A stretch of DNA of 6,421 bases from Planctomycetaceae bacterium (GTDB lineage Bacteria; Planctomycetota; Planctomycetia; Pirellulales; UBA1268), in NCBI GenBank assembly GCA_002862165.1, contig PKCL01000047.1:1-6421 (forward strand). The letters are read 5' to 3'. The notes beneath the pieces were generated by a model. That model saw only the letters and a program-made list of their open reading frames with translations, was not told the origin of the DNA and searched no databases. Position 1 is the stretch's first letter; each line of letters starts with the position of its first letter. Made by a program: the position numbers and the translations under genes. Shown piece after piece: positions 1 through 6,421 of the stretch.

Positions 1-1
1 T

Positions 2-763
2 ATCGTCACATCTGGAGGTGCTGATGAACCACCGGCGAGCCTGCCTGTGCTCGAGAATGGTGCGCGACTTGTTGAACTTGGCCACAAAGGCATGTTTGCT
101 GTAACGATTGGTTTTTTCGATACACCAGATGCTCCAATAAAGAGCCAGCGTGTGCCGCTTGATGCTCGCTGGGGTGAAGCTGAAGATATGATTGATCTCC
201 TTGCCACCTACCAGCGGCAACTCGAATCACTAGGGCTTACGGGTCTTGGCCTATCACCAATACGACATCAAACCGGTCGTCGATTTGCGGGAAGTGATGC
301 TTGCAATGACTGTCATACGTATGCTTATGAGGTTTGGGAAGACTCCTCACATTCGTACGCACTGACGACCCTTGAGGATCAGGAGCCACGGCGAGATGGT
401 GATCCGGAATGTCTTTCTTGTCACGTTGTTGGCTGGTCGCCTCAGAGATTTGAACCCTTTGAAGGTGGTTTTCTGAGCATGCAAAAGACCCCACATCTTG
501 CACATAATGGTTGTGAAAATTGCCATGGGCCTGCCGCTGCCCATGCTGCTGTCGAACGAGGTGATGTTCGCGCAAGCATTACTGAGCGAGACCGACTGCG
601 AGGAGAACTTACCATGTCAATCGACACTCCTGAAAGCAAAGAGCAGGTCATTGCCAACTGTCTTGAATGCCACGACTTAGACAATAGCCCAGAGTTTGAA
701 TTCGATGACTACTGGCCGTCTGTCGACCATACTGAAAATACTGCGACGACGACTACAGAGTAG
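2..763 (+). CDS. Metallophosphoesterase-linked tetrahaem cytochrome c (C-terminal part; 5' end outside window)
   Basis: The frame is open from base 2 and ends at TAG 761-763, giving 253 residues with no start of its own; a GTG at 47 is internal, because the protein-like sequence continues upstream of it. Residues 1-40 (VTSGGADEPP, then NGARLVELGHKGMF) resemble the end of a UshA/5'-nucleotidase-like calcineurin phosphoesterase domain. The rest is a cytochrome c554-like module with four covalent haem motifs: CNDCH (residue 101), CLSCH (137), CENCH (171) and CLECH (220). Other histidines (HSYAL, TPHLAH, HGPAAAH) could be distal haem ligands. Such proteins are exported, since haem is attached outside the cytoplasmic membrane; the signal peptide would lie upstream of the window. 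A role in periplasmic electron transfer is likely, but the substrate is unknown. The gene converges on yebC with a 31-base gap and is probably unrelated to it in function. The haem module is certain; the phosphoesterase part is inferred from a short fragment. Confidence 0.85.
   Translation: MVTSGGADEPPASLPVLENGARLVELGHKGMFAVTIGFFDTPDAPIKSQRVPLDARWGEAEDMIDLLATYQRQLESLGLTGLGLSPIRHQTGRRFAGSDACNDCHTYAYEVWEDSSHSYALTTLEDQEPRRDGDPECLSCHVVGWSPQRFEPFEGGFLSMQKTPHLAHNGCENCHGPAAAHAAVERGDVRASITERDRLRGELTMSIDTPESKEQVIANCLECHDLDNSPEFEFDDYWPSVDHTENTATTTTE
302..673 (+). other. Four CXXCH haem-attachment motifs (c554-like module)
   Basis: The haem motifs sit at 302-316 (CNDCH), 410-424 (CLSCH), 512-526 (CENCH) and 659-673 (CLECH), all in the frame of the plus-strand cytochrome. 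Spacings are 36, 34 and 49 residues. The third motif continues into HGP, the common pattern of the cytochrome c554 / multihaem family. More haem sites could lie upstream of the window. Confidence 0.9.
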
Positions 764-794
764 CTACAAATTTCTTAATTTCCCCTCATGACTC

Positions 795-1544
795 TCATTC
801 AATCTGACCAATTGCTTCATCGGGAATGCTGAAGTTTGCTGAAACGCTCTGCACATCATCATGGTCATCAAGACGCTCCATGAGATAGAGCACTTTACGT
901 GCAACCGCAACATCTTCAATTTGAACGGTTGTTGCAGGAACACGAATAATTTCACTCGAGTCGACCAAGATATCAGCGTCTCTAATTGCTGACACAACAT
1001 TACTCATCATCTGAGGGTCGCATGTAATTTCCCAACTATTATCCACCGCTTGAACGTCATCAGCACCGGCTTCTATCGCCACTTCGAATAAATTGTCTTC
1101 GTTGCATGACTCATTGGAAACTCTTACCAGCCCCTTCCTTGTAAACAGATACGCAACGCATCCCGTTGCGCCCAACTTGCCATCACAAAGTTCAAATATT
1201 TTGCGGATCTCTGGTGCTGTTCGATTACGGTTATCTGTCAAAATTTCGCACAAAACAGCTACCCCGCCAGCAGCATAGCCCTCATATACAGACTCTTCAA
1301 GGTTCCCTCCTTTGAGCTCTCCGCAGCCAGTTTTGATGGCTCGCTGAATATTATCTTTAGGCATACTCACCGCTTTTGCTGCATCAATGGCGTAGCGTAG
1401 TCGAAGATTAGCGTCAGGGTCTGATCCACCGAGTTTCGCAGCAACAATAATAGCTTTCGCCAATTTGCTCCAAAGCTTACCTCGCTTCGCATCGATAAGC
1501 GATTTTTTTCTTGCAATATTTGCCCAATGAGAATGCCCTGCCAC
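795..1544 (-). CDS. yebC: YebC/PmpR/TACO1-family translation or transcription regulator
   Basis: This 249-residue protein is full length for the family (E. coli YebC is about 246). Hallmarks run end to end: MAGHSHWANI at 1-10, DAKRGKLWSKL at 18-28, DPDANLRLRYAID near 42-54, MPKDNIQRAIK at 61-71, YEGYAAGGVAVLCE at 87-100, LTDNRNRT at 102-109, and a late DDVQSV..NFSIPDE. Translation starts at GTG 1544-1542, fixed by the invariant AGHS start and by an AAGGAG ribosome-binding site ten bases upstream. Family members were long called DNA-binding regulators (PmpR); bacterial YebC and mitochondrial TACO1 are now linked to easing ribosome stalling at proline runs. It lies 87 bases after the basic-protein gene on the same strand. 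It may be last in the nusA-infB-rbfA transcript or have its own promoter; I saw no convincing promoter or hairpin in that gap. Its cellular role here is not determined by sequence. Confidence 0.95.
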   Translation of the reverse strand: MAGHSHWANIARKKSLIDAKRGKLWSKLAKAIIVAAKLGGSDPDANLRLRYAIDAAKAVSMPKDNIQRAIKTGCGELKGGNLEESVYEGYAAGGVAVLCEILTDNRNRTAPEIRKIFELCDGKLGATGCVAYLFTRKGLVRVSNESCNEDNLFEVAIEAGADDVQAVDNSWEITCDPQMMSNVVSAIRDADILVDSSEIIRVPATTVQIEDVAVARKVLYLMERLDDHDDVQSVSANFSIPDEAIGQIE

Positions 1545-1554
1545 GGTGACGCAA

Positions 1555-1560
1555 CTCCTT
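1555..1560 (-). promoter_or_regulatory. Ribosome-binding site of yebC
   Basis: Read on the minus strand, AAGGAG lies ten bases before GTG 1544-1542. It supports the GTG start over any internal ATG. It is the strongest Shine-Dalgarno match among the genes of the window. Confidence 0.75.
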
Positions 1561-1631
1561 TTATTTTTCTCCCGATAGCATTCCCCAAAAAACTACACCG
1601 AGAACGTAAAAAATTTTCTTTTCACTACTAT

Positions 1632-3059
1632 TTAACGTGGCTTCTTTTTCGCGAGCTTACGAGTATGACCAGCGGCCTGCTTTTTGGATTTTCCGGCCAC
1701 TACACTTTTTTTGCCTGCCTGCTTATCATCATCTTTACGCACCTTTTTCGCCTCCGACTTGGCTTTCAGTGCTTCTCGTTCCGCTGCCTCTCTTTGAGCA
1801 GCGAGTTCCGGCTTGATTGTGATTGAACGAGCCTTGTTCGGCTTGACAACAAATGGCTTCGGTCCAGAGCGAGTGCCTATTGGCGTACCATCCGCATCTC
1901 GTTTAGGCCCAGAACCCGGTGGAGGCTGCGGCGTCTTACCTGCAGGCCGCGGTGCTGCCTGAGGACCAGCCGGACGAAATTGCTCCGACATGTCTCCATC
2001 ACTTGATGCAGATACAACTGAGACAAGTAGATCAGGCAATTTCTCGCCACGCTTCGGCATTCTATCTTTCGTGTCTGCAGAAATCTCAGCAAGAATCTTC
2101 TTAGCCTTTACTCCGTGTAATGACGAAAGCAAATCGGCCCCAAATTGATGCAACAGTGAGCTGAACTCTCGTCCAATCTTCTTTGTCACCATTCGATCCA
2201 GACCCGGAGCGGTCACTTGCTGATACTCTTCAAAAGAGACAACACCGGAGAGATACAAAACGGCAACAGCTCCGTGGTCAAGAGGAACGCCGTGCCCACC
2301 AAGAGCCGTTGAGACTACAAAAACTTTTGTAAATGGTGTTAACGAACGAAGGTTGTCCAAGGTTTTAGCTCCGTGCGACACAGAGTGTTTCTTTGCATGC
2401 TCCAAAGTAAACTCGTATGTCGACTCAAAAACACTCTGCAGAGCTCTTCTCAGAGCTAAAGCTGCCCGTGATGGGTCAGGCAATCCGACAAGCAAATCTG
2501 CCAGTTCTCCTACCGTTGTGACGCGCACTTCATTGAGATCAAACGCATGTTCAATTAGATTTGCGAATGCTTTTTCCGCGTCATCGTATTGAGCGTTTTC
2601 AAGACAACACGCAAAAAGCACCTGATCTAACAGGGGACGAGATGTGTTCGGTAATCTTGGAGAGTAATGCCCTTTCAGCACCTTGTGCATTTTTGTAATC
2701 AGTTTTTGCTTTTGGGCACTGGAAAGCTCTGGCTTCTTTTTCTCTAGTTTTACTTTCTCTGGCTTTGCTTTTTTAGCTACAGCTGGAATAACTCCTTTTT
2801 TAGCTTTCGTCGTATTTTTTTTCAGCACAGCGGAAGCCGCCTGCTTCGACTTGGAACCGGCAGCCTTCTTTGTTTTTCCTGCACCCTTTTTACTGGATAC
2901 TTTTTTACCAACAGAACTACTCTTGGCTGCTCCAGTCGTACTCTTCTTCACCTTTGAAATCTTTTTACTGACAGACTTCTTGGCGGCCTTCGTTTTTTTC
3001 ACTTTGACTGCGGGCTTTTTCTGAGCTTTCGACTTTGTTGTTTTTTTCTTAGCGGTCAT
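1632..3059 (-). CDS. Uncharacterised basic protein: histone-H1-like tails around a possible degenerate HhH-GPD (endonuclease III-like) core
   Basis: I do not recognise a named family for this 475-residue protein. Residues 1-110 are a lysine/alanine/serine tail with 41 lysines and only two acidic residues, like histone H1 or HctB-type nucleoid proteins. Residues about 115-345 are globular. By eye they follow the endonuclease III/MutY order: RPLLDQVLFACC near 141-152, a helical middle, then TKVFVVSTALGG (244-255) and VPLDHGAVAV (258-267), where Asp261 matches the conserved glycosylase aspartate. The helix-hairpin-helix glycines (LPGVG in endonuclease III) are replaced by LTPFT at 240-244, and no cysteine occurs after residue 152, so an iron-sulfur cluster is excluded. 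Residues 360-405 are a proline/glycine-rich linker (PPP at 379-381), and 420-475 form a second basic tail. ATG 3059-3057 overlaps the rbfA stop as ATGA, with only a weak AAAGAA-like site upstream, so translation is probably coupled. A nucleic-acid-binding role, probably without glycosylase activity, is inferred. The gene is certain; the fold is moderate. Confidence 0.9.
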   Translation of the reverse strand: MTAKKKTTKSKAQKKPAVKVKKTKAAKKSVSKKISKVKKSTTGAAKSSSVGKKVSSKKGAGKTKKAAGSKSKQAASAVLKKNTTKAKKGVIPAVAKKAKPEKVKLEKKKPELSSAQKQKLITKMHKVLKGHYSPRLPNTSRPLLDQVLFACCLENAQYDDAEKAFANLIEHAFDLNEVRVTTVGELADLLVGLPDPSRAALALRRALQSVFESTYEFTLEHAKKHSVSHGAKTLDNLRSLTPFTKVFVVSTALGGHGVPLDHGAVAVLYLSGVVSFEEYQQVTAPGLDRMVTKKIGREFSSLLHQFGADLLSSLHGVKAKKILAEISADTKDRMPKRGEKLPDLLVSVVSASSDGDMSEQFRPAGPQAAPRPAGKTPQPPPGSGPKRDADGTPIGTRSGPKPFVVKPNKARSITIKPELAAQREAAEREALKAKSEAKKVRKDDDKQAGKKSVVAGKSKKQAAGHTRKLAKKKPR

Positions 3060-3496
3060 ACAGTTCTTTCAGCGTCATCCTGAGGGTCTTGTTTGGAAAT
3101 CTCTGAAGATTGAGCAGAATCTGATTCTTCACCGAGTACTTCGTCCTGATCCGAAACTGGTAACACTTCACCAAGAACTCGAGCAATCTCTAAAGAATGC
3201 TTTACGCCCTCATCAATTTCAAATCGTAATTTTGGAATGTAACGAGTGTCAATTCGCTCAGCAATCTTCGCCTGCAGAAAACCAGCAGAGTTGGACAGAC
3301 CACGCAGTGCGAGTTCCTGTTTTGCAGGGCTTCCCATAATCGACACTACAACTTTGGCTGAACGCATATCTGGAGCCATTTCGACACCGGTCACTGTGAC
3401 ATCTTGGACTCGAGGATCACGGACTTGAGTAAGAATGGCCATGCTGACCACTCCCCGTACTGCTTCTGCCGCCTTGAGAAGTCTACGCGTACTCAC
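3056..3496 (-). CDS. rbfA: 30S ribosome-binding factor A
   Basis: RbfA is a small KH-fold protein that binds the 30S subunit during late 16S rRNA maturation and is needed for cold growth in E. coli. The 146-residue product carries the family pattern: RRLLKAAEAVRGVVS at 4-18, the RDPRV motif at 26-30, VTVTGVEMAPDMRSAKVVVS at 33-52, the SAGF kink region at 70-73, RIDTRYIPKLRFEID at 81-95 and a final helix about 98-112. Residues 115-146 are a strongly acidic tail (11 Asp/Glu against 2 Lys/Arg), an extension of the kind seen on several RbfA proteins. The start is GTG 3496-3494, which overlaps the infB stop in GTGA. No Shine-Dalgarno is visible before it, so translation is probably by re-initiation from infB. 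Its own TGA overlaps the next ATG. Position directly after infB is the common bacterial order. Confidence 0.95.
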   Translation of the reverse strand: MSTRRLLKAAEAVRGVVSMAILTQVRDPRVQDVTVTGVEMAPDMRSAKVVVSIMGSPAKQELALRGLSNSAGFLQAKIAERIDTRYIPKLRFEIDEGVKHSLEIARVLGEVLPVSDQDEVLGEESDSAQSSEISKQDPQDDAERTV

Positions 3497-6201
3497 GAAA
3501 GTGTTCGTGCGACTTCCTCGATTTTATAGCACTCGAGAATGTCGCCCTCCTTTACGTCATTAAAACCTGCAACTTTTATTCCACACTCGAGGCCATCTCG
3601 AACCTCTTTTGCATCATCTTTTTCCCGACGTAATGTATCAATTGGATAGTCGCCAAGAACTCTACTGTCACGAATAATTCGCAACCGGCCGTTTCGGGAG
3701 ATAATGCCTCCTACTACTCGGCAACCAGCAATAACCCCAATTCGACTGATCGAAAATGTTCGTTGAACCATGGCCCGACCAAGTTCTACCTCTTGCTTCT
3801 CAGGAGTAAGCATTCCCTCGAGTGCATTTTTCAGATCGTCTGTTACCTGATAGATAATCTCGTAGCGACGAACCTGTACACCGCGATCATTGGCAAGTGA
3901 CTTGGCTCGGTCATCCGGAACAACATTGAATCCTATAACTACAGCATCGGATGCATCTGCCAACTGAATATCAGCTTCACTGATTCCTCCAACAGACGCC
4001 TGAAGAATGCGTATCCGTACTTCGGGATGCTCTAGTTTCTCCAATTCTTTAAGAATTGCTTCAATTGAACCACGGACGTCTGCTCTGATTATTAGATTCA
4101 GTGTCGGTGTCTTCTGCGTACCAAGCCGCTCAGTCAGATTTTCGAATGTGACATGAACCGGAGCAGAGAGAAGATTCGTTTGCCTTCGAATGCCGGTTCT
4201 TTTTGAGGCAACCTCTCGAGCAAGAGCAATCGCGTCAACAACCTGAAAGCGTTCACCTGCACCCGGTGGAATATCGAACCCAGCAACCATGACCGCTCGC
4301 GACGGGCCTGCCTGCTTTACTCTTCGATTTTTCAAGGTGTCCTGCATCGATTTTACGGTTCCAGTTGCCTCGCCACAGACAACCGCATCTCCAACTGCAA
4401 GCGTGCCTTTCTGGACAAGTAGACAGGCGATGACACCCTGTCCTTCGTGTACAGATGCATCTAGGCAAACCCCAGCAGCAGACCGATTTGGATTCGCTCG
4501 AACGTCGTGTAATTCAGCAATGGTCAAAAGTGTGTCGAGTAGTTCGTCCACACCCTCGCCCGTGGTAGCGCTTGTTTTAACGACTTCAGTATCGCCACCC
4601 CATTCTGTTGGCAGCAACTCATTTGCCGCTAGTTGCTGGAAAACCTTGTCGATATCTGCACCAGGAAGATCAATTTTATTGATCGCAACGACGATCGGTA
4701 CACTTGCCGCTCGAACATGACTAATTGCTTCCTCTGTTTGCGGCATAATGCCGTCATCTGCTGCAACAACAAGTACAGCACAGTCAGTGACATTTGCTCC
4801 CCGAGCCCGCATTTGTGTGAATGCTTCGTGACCAGGTGTATCGACAAATGAAATTGGCCGACCACTATGATCGATGGTGTAGGCCCGCATGTGCTGGGTG
4901 ATACCCCCACTTTCCTTCGCAGCGACGTCACTGCCAAGAATCTTATCTAGCAACGATGTCTTACCGTGATCTACATGCCCAAGAAAAGTGATGACTGGTG
5001 CTCTGGATTGTTGCAGTGCAGGGTCTTCATCAACAGCATCAAATCCAGCAAGTAAATCTTTTTCAAGATCTTCTGCAGTTTTAATGTCGAGCTGAATTCC
5101 TAAGTCAGCAGCGATTAACTCGACGGTATCTTTATCGAGTGTTGTACTCATATTTGGAATCACATCGAGACCAAAGCTGAGAAGTTTTCGTAAGACCTCG
5201 CTTGCGGCAAGCCCTATTGCCTCAGAGAATGCACGAACCGTGCAGGGAACCTGAACTGAGGCATTTGTTTTTCTTGGGGCGGCGGTGGAAACAGAAGGGC
5301 CGCGTCTTTGACGCGGTCGGCGACGCCTCATTGACCGATCGTCATCGTCTCCACGGCCGCGTCGATCGGGTCGCTTCCGATGCAACTGTCGCATCTCACG
5401 GCCACCAAGAAGATCTTCTCGCTGACCTCCTCCTTTGCCAGACTTCCGCTGTCGACCAGCAGCACCCGACGGTGGAAGCGGTGGAGCCAGACCCCCACCT
5501 GTCATTCCGTCACGCAATAAACCACCTCGCTGACCACCTCGCTGGCCCCCACGTTGGCCGGCGCCTTGATCTTGCTGACGTCCCTCGTGCTTTCGCATAT
5601 GTTCTGCAAGAGGCTTTGTGCCTCCCGCTTTTGCACTGCGAATGGCATCAAGTGGGAGTTTTACATCTGGCTTTTGAGCAACAGGCTCGTCGGATACTTT
5701 TGCCACAGGCTTTCGACCGGCTGCTGGCATTGGCGGTAATTTAAAAGTGGGTCTTGGAGCTGGCTTGTTCCCTGAACGCGTTCCACGATTTGCTCCTGGA
5801 CGCACCTGTATCGGTGGCGTTGTTTCGCTATCTTGGTCTCCAGACTCCGGCCGTTCGCTCGAAGGTCTCGCAGCCCTTCCCAGCGGAGCGGGCTTTGGAG
5901 CAGGCGTCTTAGAGCCCAAATCTTTTGGTCGACCTTGCCGGGTTGCTCCAGTCGGCGCGACGTAATCTTCTCTCTTCATTACTGCCGGAGTTTTGGGCGG
6001 TGCCGCGGCCTCAGATACTTTCGGCCGATCAGGCGTCTTGGTTTTCCCTGCAATAAATTCTTTAAGCCGAGAAACTTCAGTGTCATCAAGGCTAGCAAGG
6101 GCAGAACCCTTGTCTTGAATACCCGCGCGAGAACACAGTTCGACAAGCTCTTTGCTGTCGAGTTTCAATTCCTTCGCAAGACTGTATATGCGAACCGCCA
6201 C
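3493..6201 (-). CDS. infB: Translation initiation factor IF2
   Basis: IF2 is the GTPase that brings initiator tRNA to the 30S subunit and drives 50S joining. The 902-residue protein is full length. It has an IF2_N domain at 1-52 (VRIYSLAKELKLDSKEL), then a disordered Pro/Gly/Arg region to about 310 with QRGG repeats and a dense arginine tract at 271-300, and a second IF2_N domain at about 316-374. The G domain follows, with GHVDHGKT (408-415), GITQH (433-437), DTPGHE (454-459), NKID (508-511) and SAT (544-546); the catalytic histidine of DTPGHE is present. Domain II lies about 575-665, the C1 domain about 680-800 and the fMet-tRNA-binding C2 domain about 805-895. GTG 6201-6199 is chosen because the conserved N-terminus begins there and GGAG lies eight bases upstream. 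It sits 78 bases after the probable nusA and overlaps rbfA by four bases. Confidence 0.98.
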   Translation of the reverse strand: MAVRIYSLAKELKLDSKELVELCSRAGIQDKGSALASLDDTEVSRLKEFIAGKTKTPDRPKVSEAAAPPKTPAVMKREDYVAPTGATRQGRPKDLGSKTPAPKPAPLGRAARPSSERPESGDQDSETTPPIQVRPGANRGTRSGNKPAPRPTFKLPPMPAAGRKPVAKVSDEPVAQKPDVKLPLDAIRSAKAGGTKPLAEHMRKHEGRQQDQGAGQRGGQRGGQRGGLLRDGMTGGGLAPPLPPSGAAGRQRKSGKGGGQREDLLGGREMRQLHRKRPDRRGRGDDDDRSMRRRRPRQRRGPSVSTAAPRKTNASVQVPCTVRAFSEAIGLAASEVLRKLLSFGLDVIPNMSTTLDKDTVELIAADLGIQLDIKTAEDLEKDLLAGFDAVDEDPALQQSRAPVITFLGHVDHGKTSLLDKILGSDVAAKESGGITQHMRAYTIDHSGRPISFVDTPGHEAFTQMRARGANVTDCAVLVVAADDGIMPQTEEAISHVRAASVPIVVAINKIDLPGADIDKVFQQLAANELLPTEWGGDTEVVKTSATTGEGVDELLDTLLTIAELHDVRANPNRSAAGVCLDASVHEGQGVIACLLVQKGTLAVGDAVVCGEATGTVKSMQDTLKNRRVKQAGPSRAVMVAGFDIPPGAGERFQVVDAIALAREVASKRTGIRRQTNLLSAPVHVTFENLTERLGTQKTPTLNLIIRADVRGSIEAILKELEKLEHPEVRIRILQASVGGISEADIQLADASDAVVIGFNVVPDDRAKSLANDRGVQVRRYEIIYQVTDDLKNALEGMLTPEKQEVELGRAMVQRTFSISRIGVIAGCRVVGGIISRNGRLRIIRDSRVLGDYPIDTLRREKDDAKEVRDGLECGIKVAGFNDVKEGDILECYKIEEVARTLS
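5521..5556 (-). repeat. Three 12-base tandem repeats coding QRGG in IF2
   Basis: Read on the minus strand, CAGCGAGGTGGT occurs twice in tandem after a diverged copy CAACGTGGGGGC. It codes residues 216-227 of IF2 as QRGG x3, an RGG-like sequence in the disordered region. Length variation between strains would be expected. Confidence 0.8.
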
Positions 6202-6209
6202 GAGTTTTA

Positions 6210-6213
6210 CTCC
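6210..6213 (-). promoter_or_regulatory. Ribosome-binding site of infB
   Basis: GGAG on the minus strand ends eight bases before GTG 6201-6199. It supports the GTG as the IF2 start. Confidence 0.65.
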
Positions 6214-6234
6214 GACCTTTTTTAATCATCTGCG

Positions 6235-6259
6235 GCCAGCAAAAAAAAATTTGCCAGCA
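6235..6259. repeat. Short direct repeat around a poly-A tract, in the gap upstream of infB
   Basis: On the plus strand GCCAGCA occurs at 6235-6241 and again at 6253-6259, separated by an A-run and TTT (A9 at 6241-6249). It lies in the 78-base gap between the probable nusA stop and infB. On the minus strand this is a T9 run, but no GC-rich hairpin precedes it, so it does not look like an intrinsic terminator. It may be chance or slippage. Confidence 0.4.
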
Positions 6260-6279
6260 CTGTAAAAATTCCTGAAACA

Positions 6280-6421
6280 TCATGAACCAGATTGCGGTGG
6301 TGATGATGCCTCACTTGCTTCCCCCGATGCAATTTCAGCATCTAAAGGTTCGTCTTGTGAGGTCGCCTCCTGCTTCTGTACTTCCTCACCAGCTTCTGCA
6401 GCATTCTCAACACTATCCTCT
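6280..6421 (-). CDS. nusA: Acidic C-terminal end of the gene upstream of infB, probably nusA (5' part outside window)
   Basis: On the minus strand a frame is open from 6420 to TGA 6282-6280, giving the last 46 residues of a protein. They hold 13 Asp/Glu and one lysine and look disordered (AAEAGEEVQKQEATSQDE, then EASEASSPPQSGS). There is no domain to identify. The name rests on position: nusA precedes infB in most bacteria, and NusA proteins often end in an acidic tail. NusA is the transcription elongation, pausing and antitermination factor that binds RNA polymerase. The gap to infB is 78 bases with no terminator seen, so they are probably co-transcribed. If the gene is not nusA, another acidic-tailed protein of the same operon is the alternative. 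Confidence 0.6.
   Translation of the reverse strand, partial: EDSVENAAEAGEEVQKQEATSQDEPLDAEIASGEASEASSPPQSGS

Noticed and set aside
764..794. Bidirectional terminator between the converging cytochrome and yebC genes
   Set aside because: The 31 bases are AT-rich, but I found no inverted repeat able to form a hairpin followed by a T-run on either strand.
1545..1631. Promoter or small RNA in the gap upstream of yebC
   Set aside because: The 87 bases are AT-rich, but no -35/-10 pair with proper spacing and no stable hairpin could be defended; only the yebC ribosome-binding site is supported.
2683..3024. Plus-strand open frame rich in Phe and Ala that looks like a membrane protein
   Set aside because: It is the antisense shadow of the lysine-rich tail: AAA/AAG codons read backwards as TTT/CTT. 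The sense gene is in operon register with four-base overlap.
3042..3050. Programmed frameshift at the A-run near the start of the 475-aa gene (AAG AAA AAA ACA)
   Set aside because: Similar A7-A8 runs recur through the lysine codons (for example near 2815-2822), the zero frame is open for 475 residues, and no alternative frame gives a plausible product.
5202..5744. 180-residue plus-strand open frame opposite infB
   Set aside because: It lies wholly antisense to the low-complexity part of IF2, has no recognisable domain, and arises from the biased codon use of that region.
6202..6279. Intrinsic terminator or attenuator before infB, suggested by the T9 run on the minus strand
   Set aside because: The sequence before the T-run has only a direct repeat (TGCTGGC on the minus strand) and no stable stem, and the operon is expected to continue into infB.

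Overview
The window looks like a chromosomal housekeeping segment from a bacterium of moderate G+C, most likely a planctomycete (Planctomycetota). That placement is an inference from two things. One is the plus-strand fragment, where the end of a UshA-like metallophosphoesterase runs into a tetrahaem cytochrome c module, an architecture I associate with planctomycetes. The other is the style of the RbfA, IF2 and YebC proteins. No rRNA, tRNA, CRISPR array, insertion sequence or phage gene was seen.

Layout. From base 2 to 763 on the plus strand lies the C-terminal part of the multihaem cytochrome. It converges, across a 31-base gap, with a block that reads entirely on the minus strand. In order of transcription (right to left) this block holds: the acidic C-terminal end of a gene that by position is probably nusA (6420-6280); infB for translation initiation factor IF2 (6201-3493); rbfA for the 30S ribosome-binding factor (3496-3056); a 475-residue basic protein not tied to a named family (3059-1632); and, after an 87-base gap, a YebC/TACO1-family gene (1544-795).

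How it fits together. nusA-infB-rbfA is the conserved bacterial transcription-elongation, translation-initiation and ribosome-maturation operon. infB/rbfA and rbfA/475-aa gene each overlap by four bases (GTGA and ATGA), which points to translational coupling and makes the basic protein a true operon member. YebC-family proteins act in translation or regulation, so the whole minus-strand block has a gene-expression theme.

The most unusual item is the 475-residue protein. It has a histone-H1-like lysine-rich N-terminal tail, a globular core that by eye resembles a degenerate endonuclease III/MutY (HhH-GPD) fold without the usual HhH glycines or iron-sulfur cysteines, a proline-rich linker and a second basic tail. 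A nucleic-acid-binding role coupled to ribosome assembly is a hypothesis only. The rest of the window is ordinary conserved machinery.
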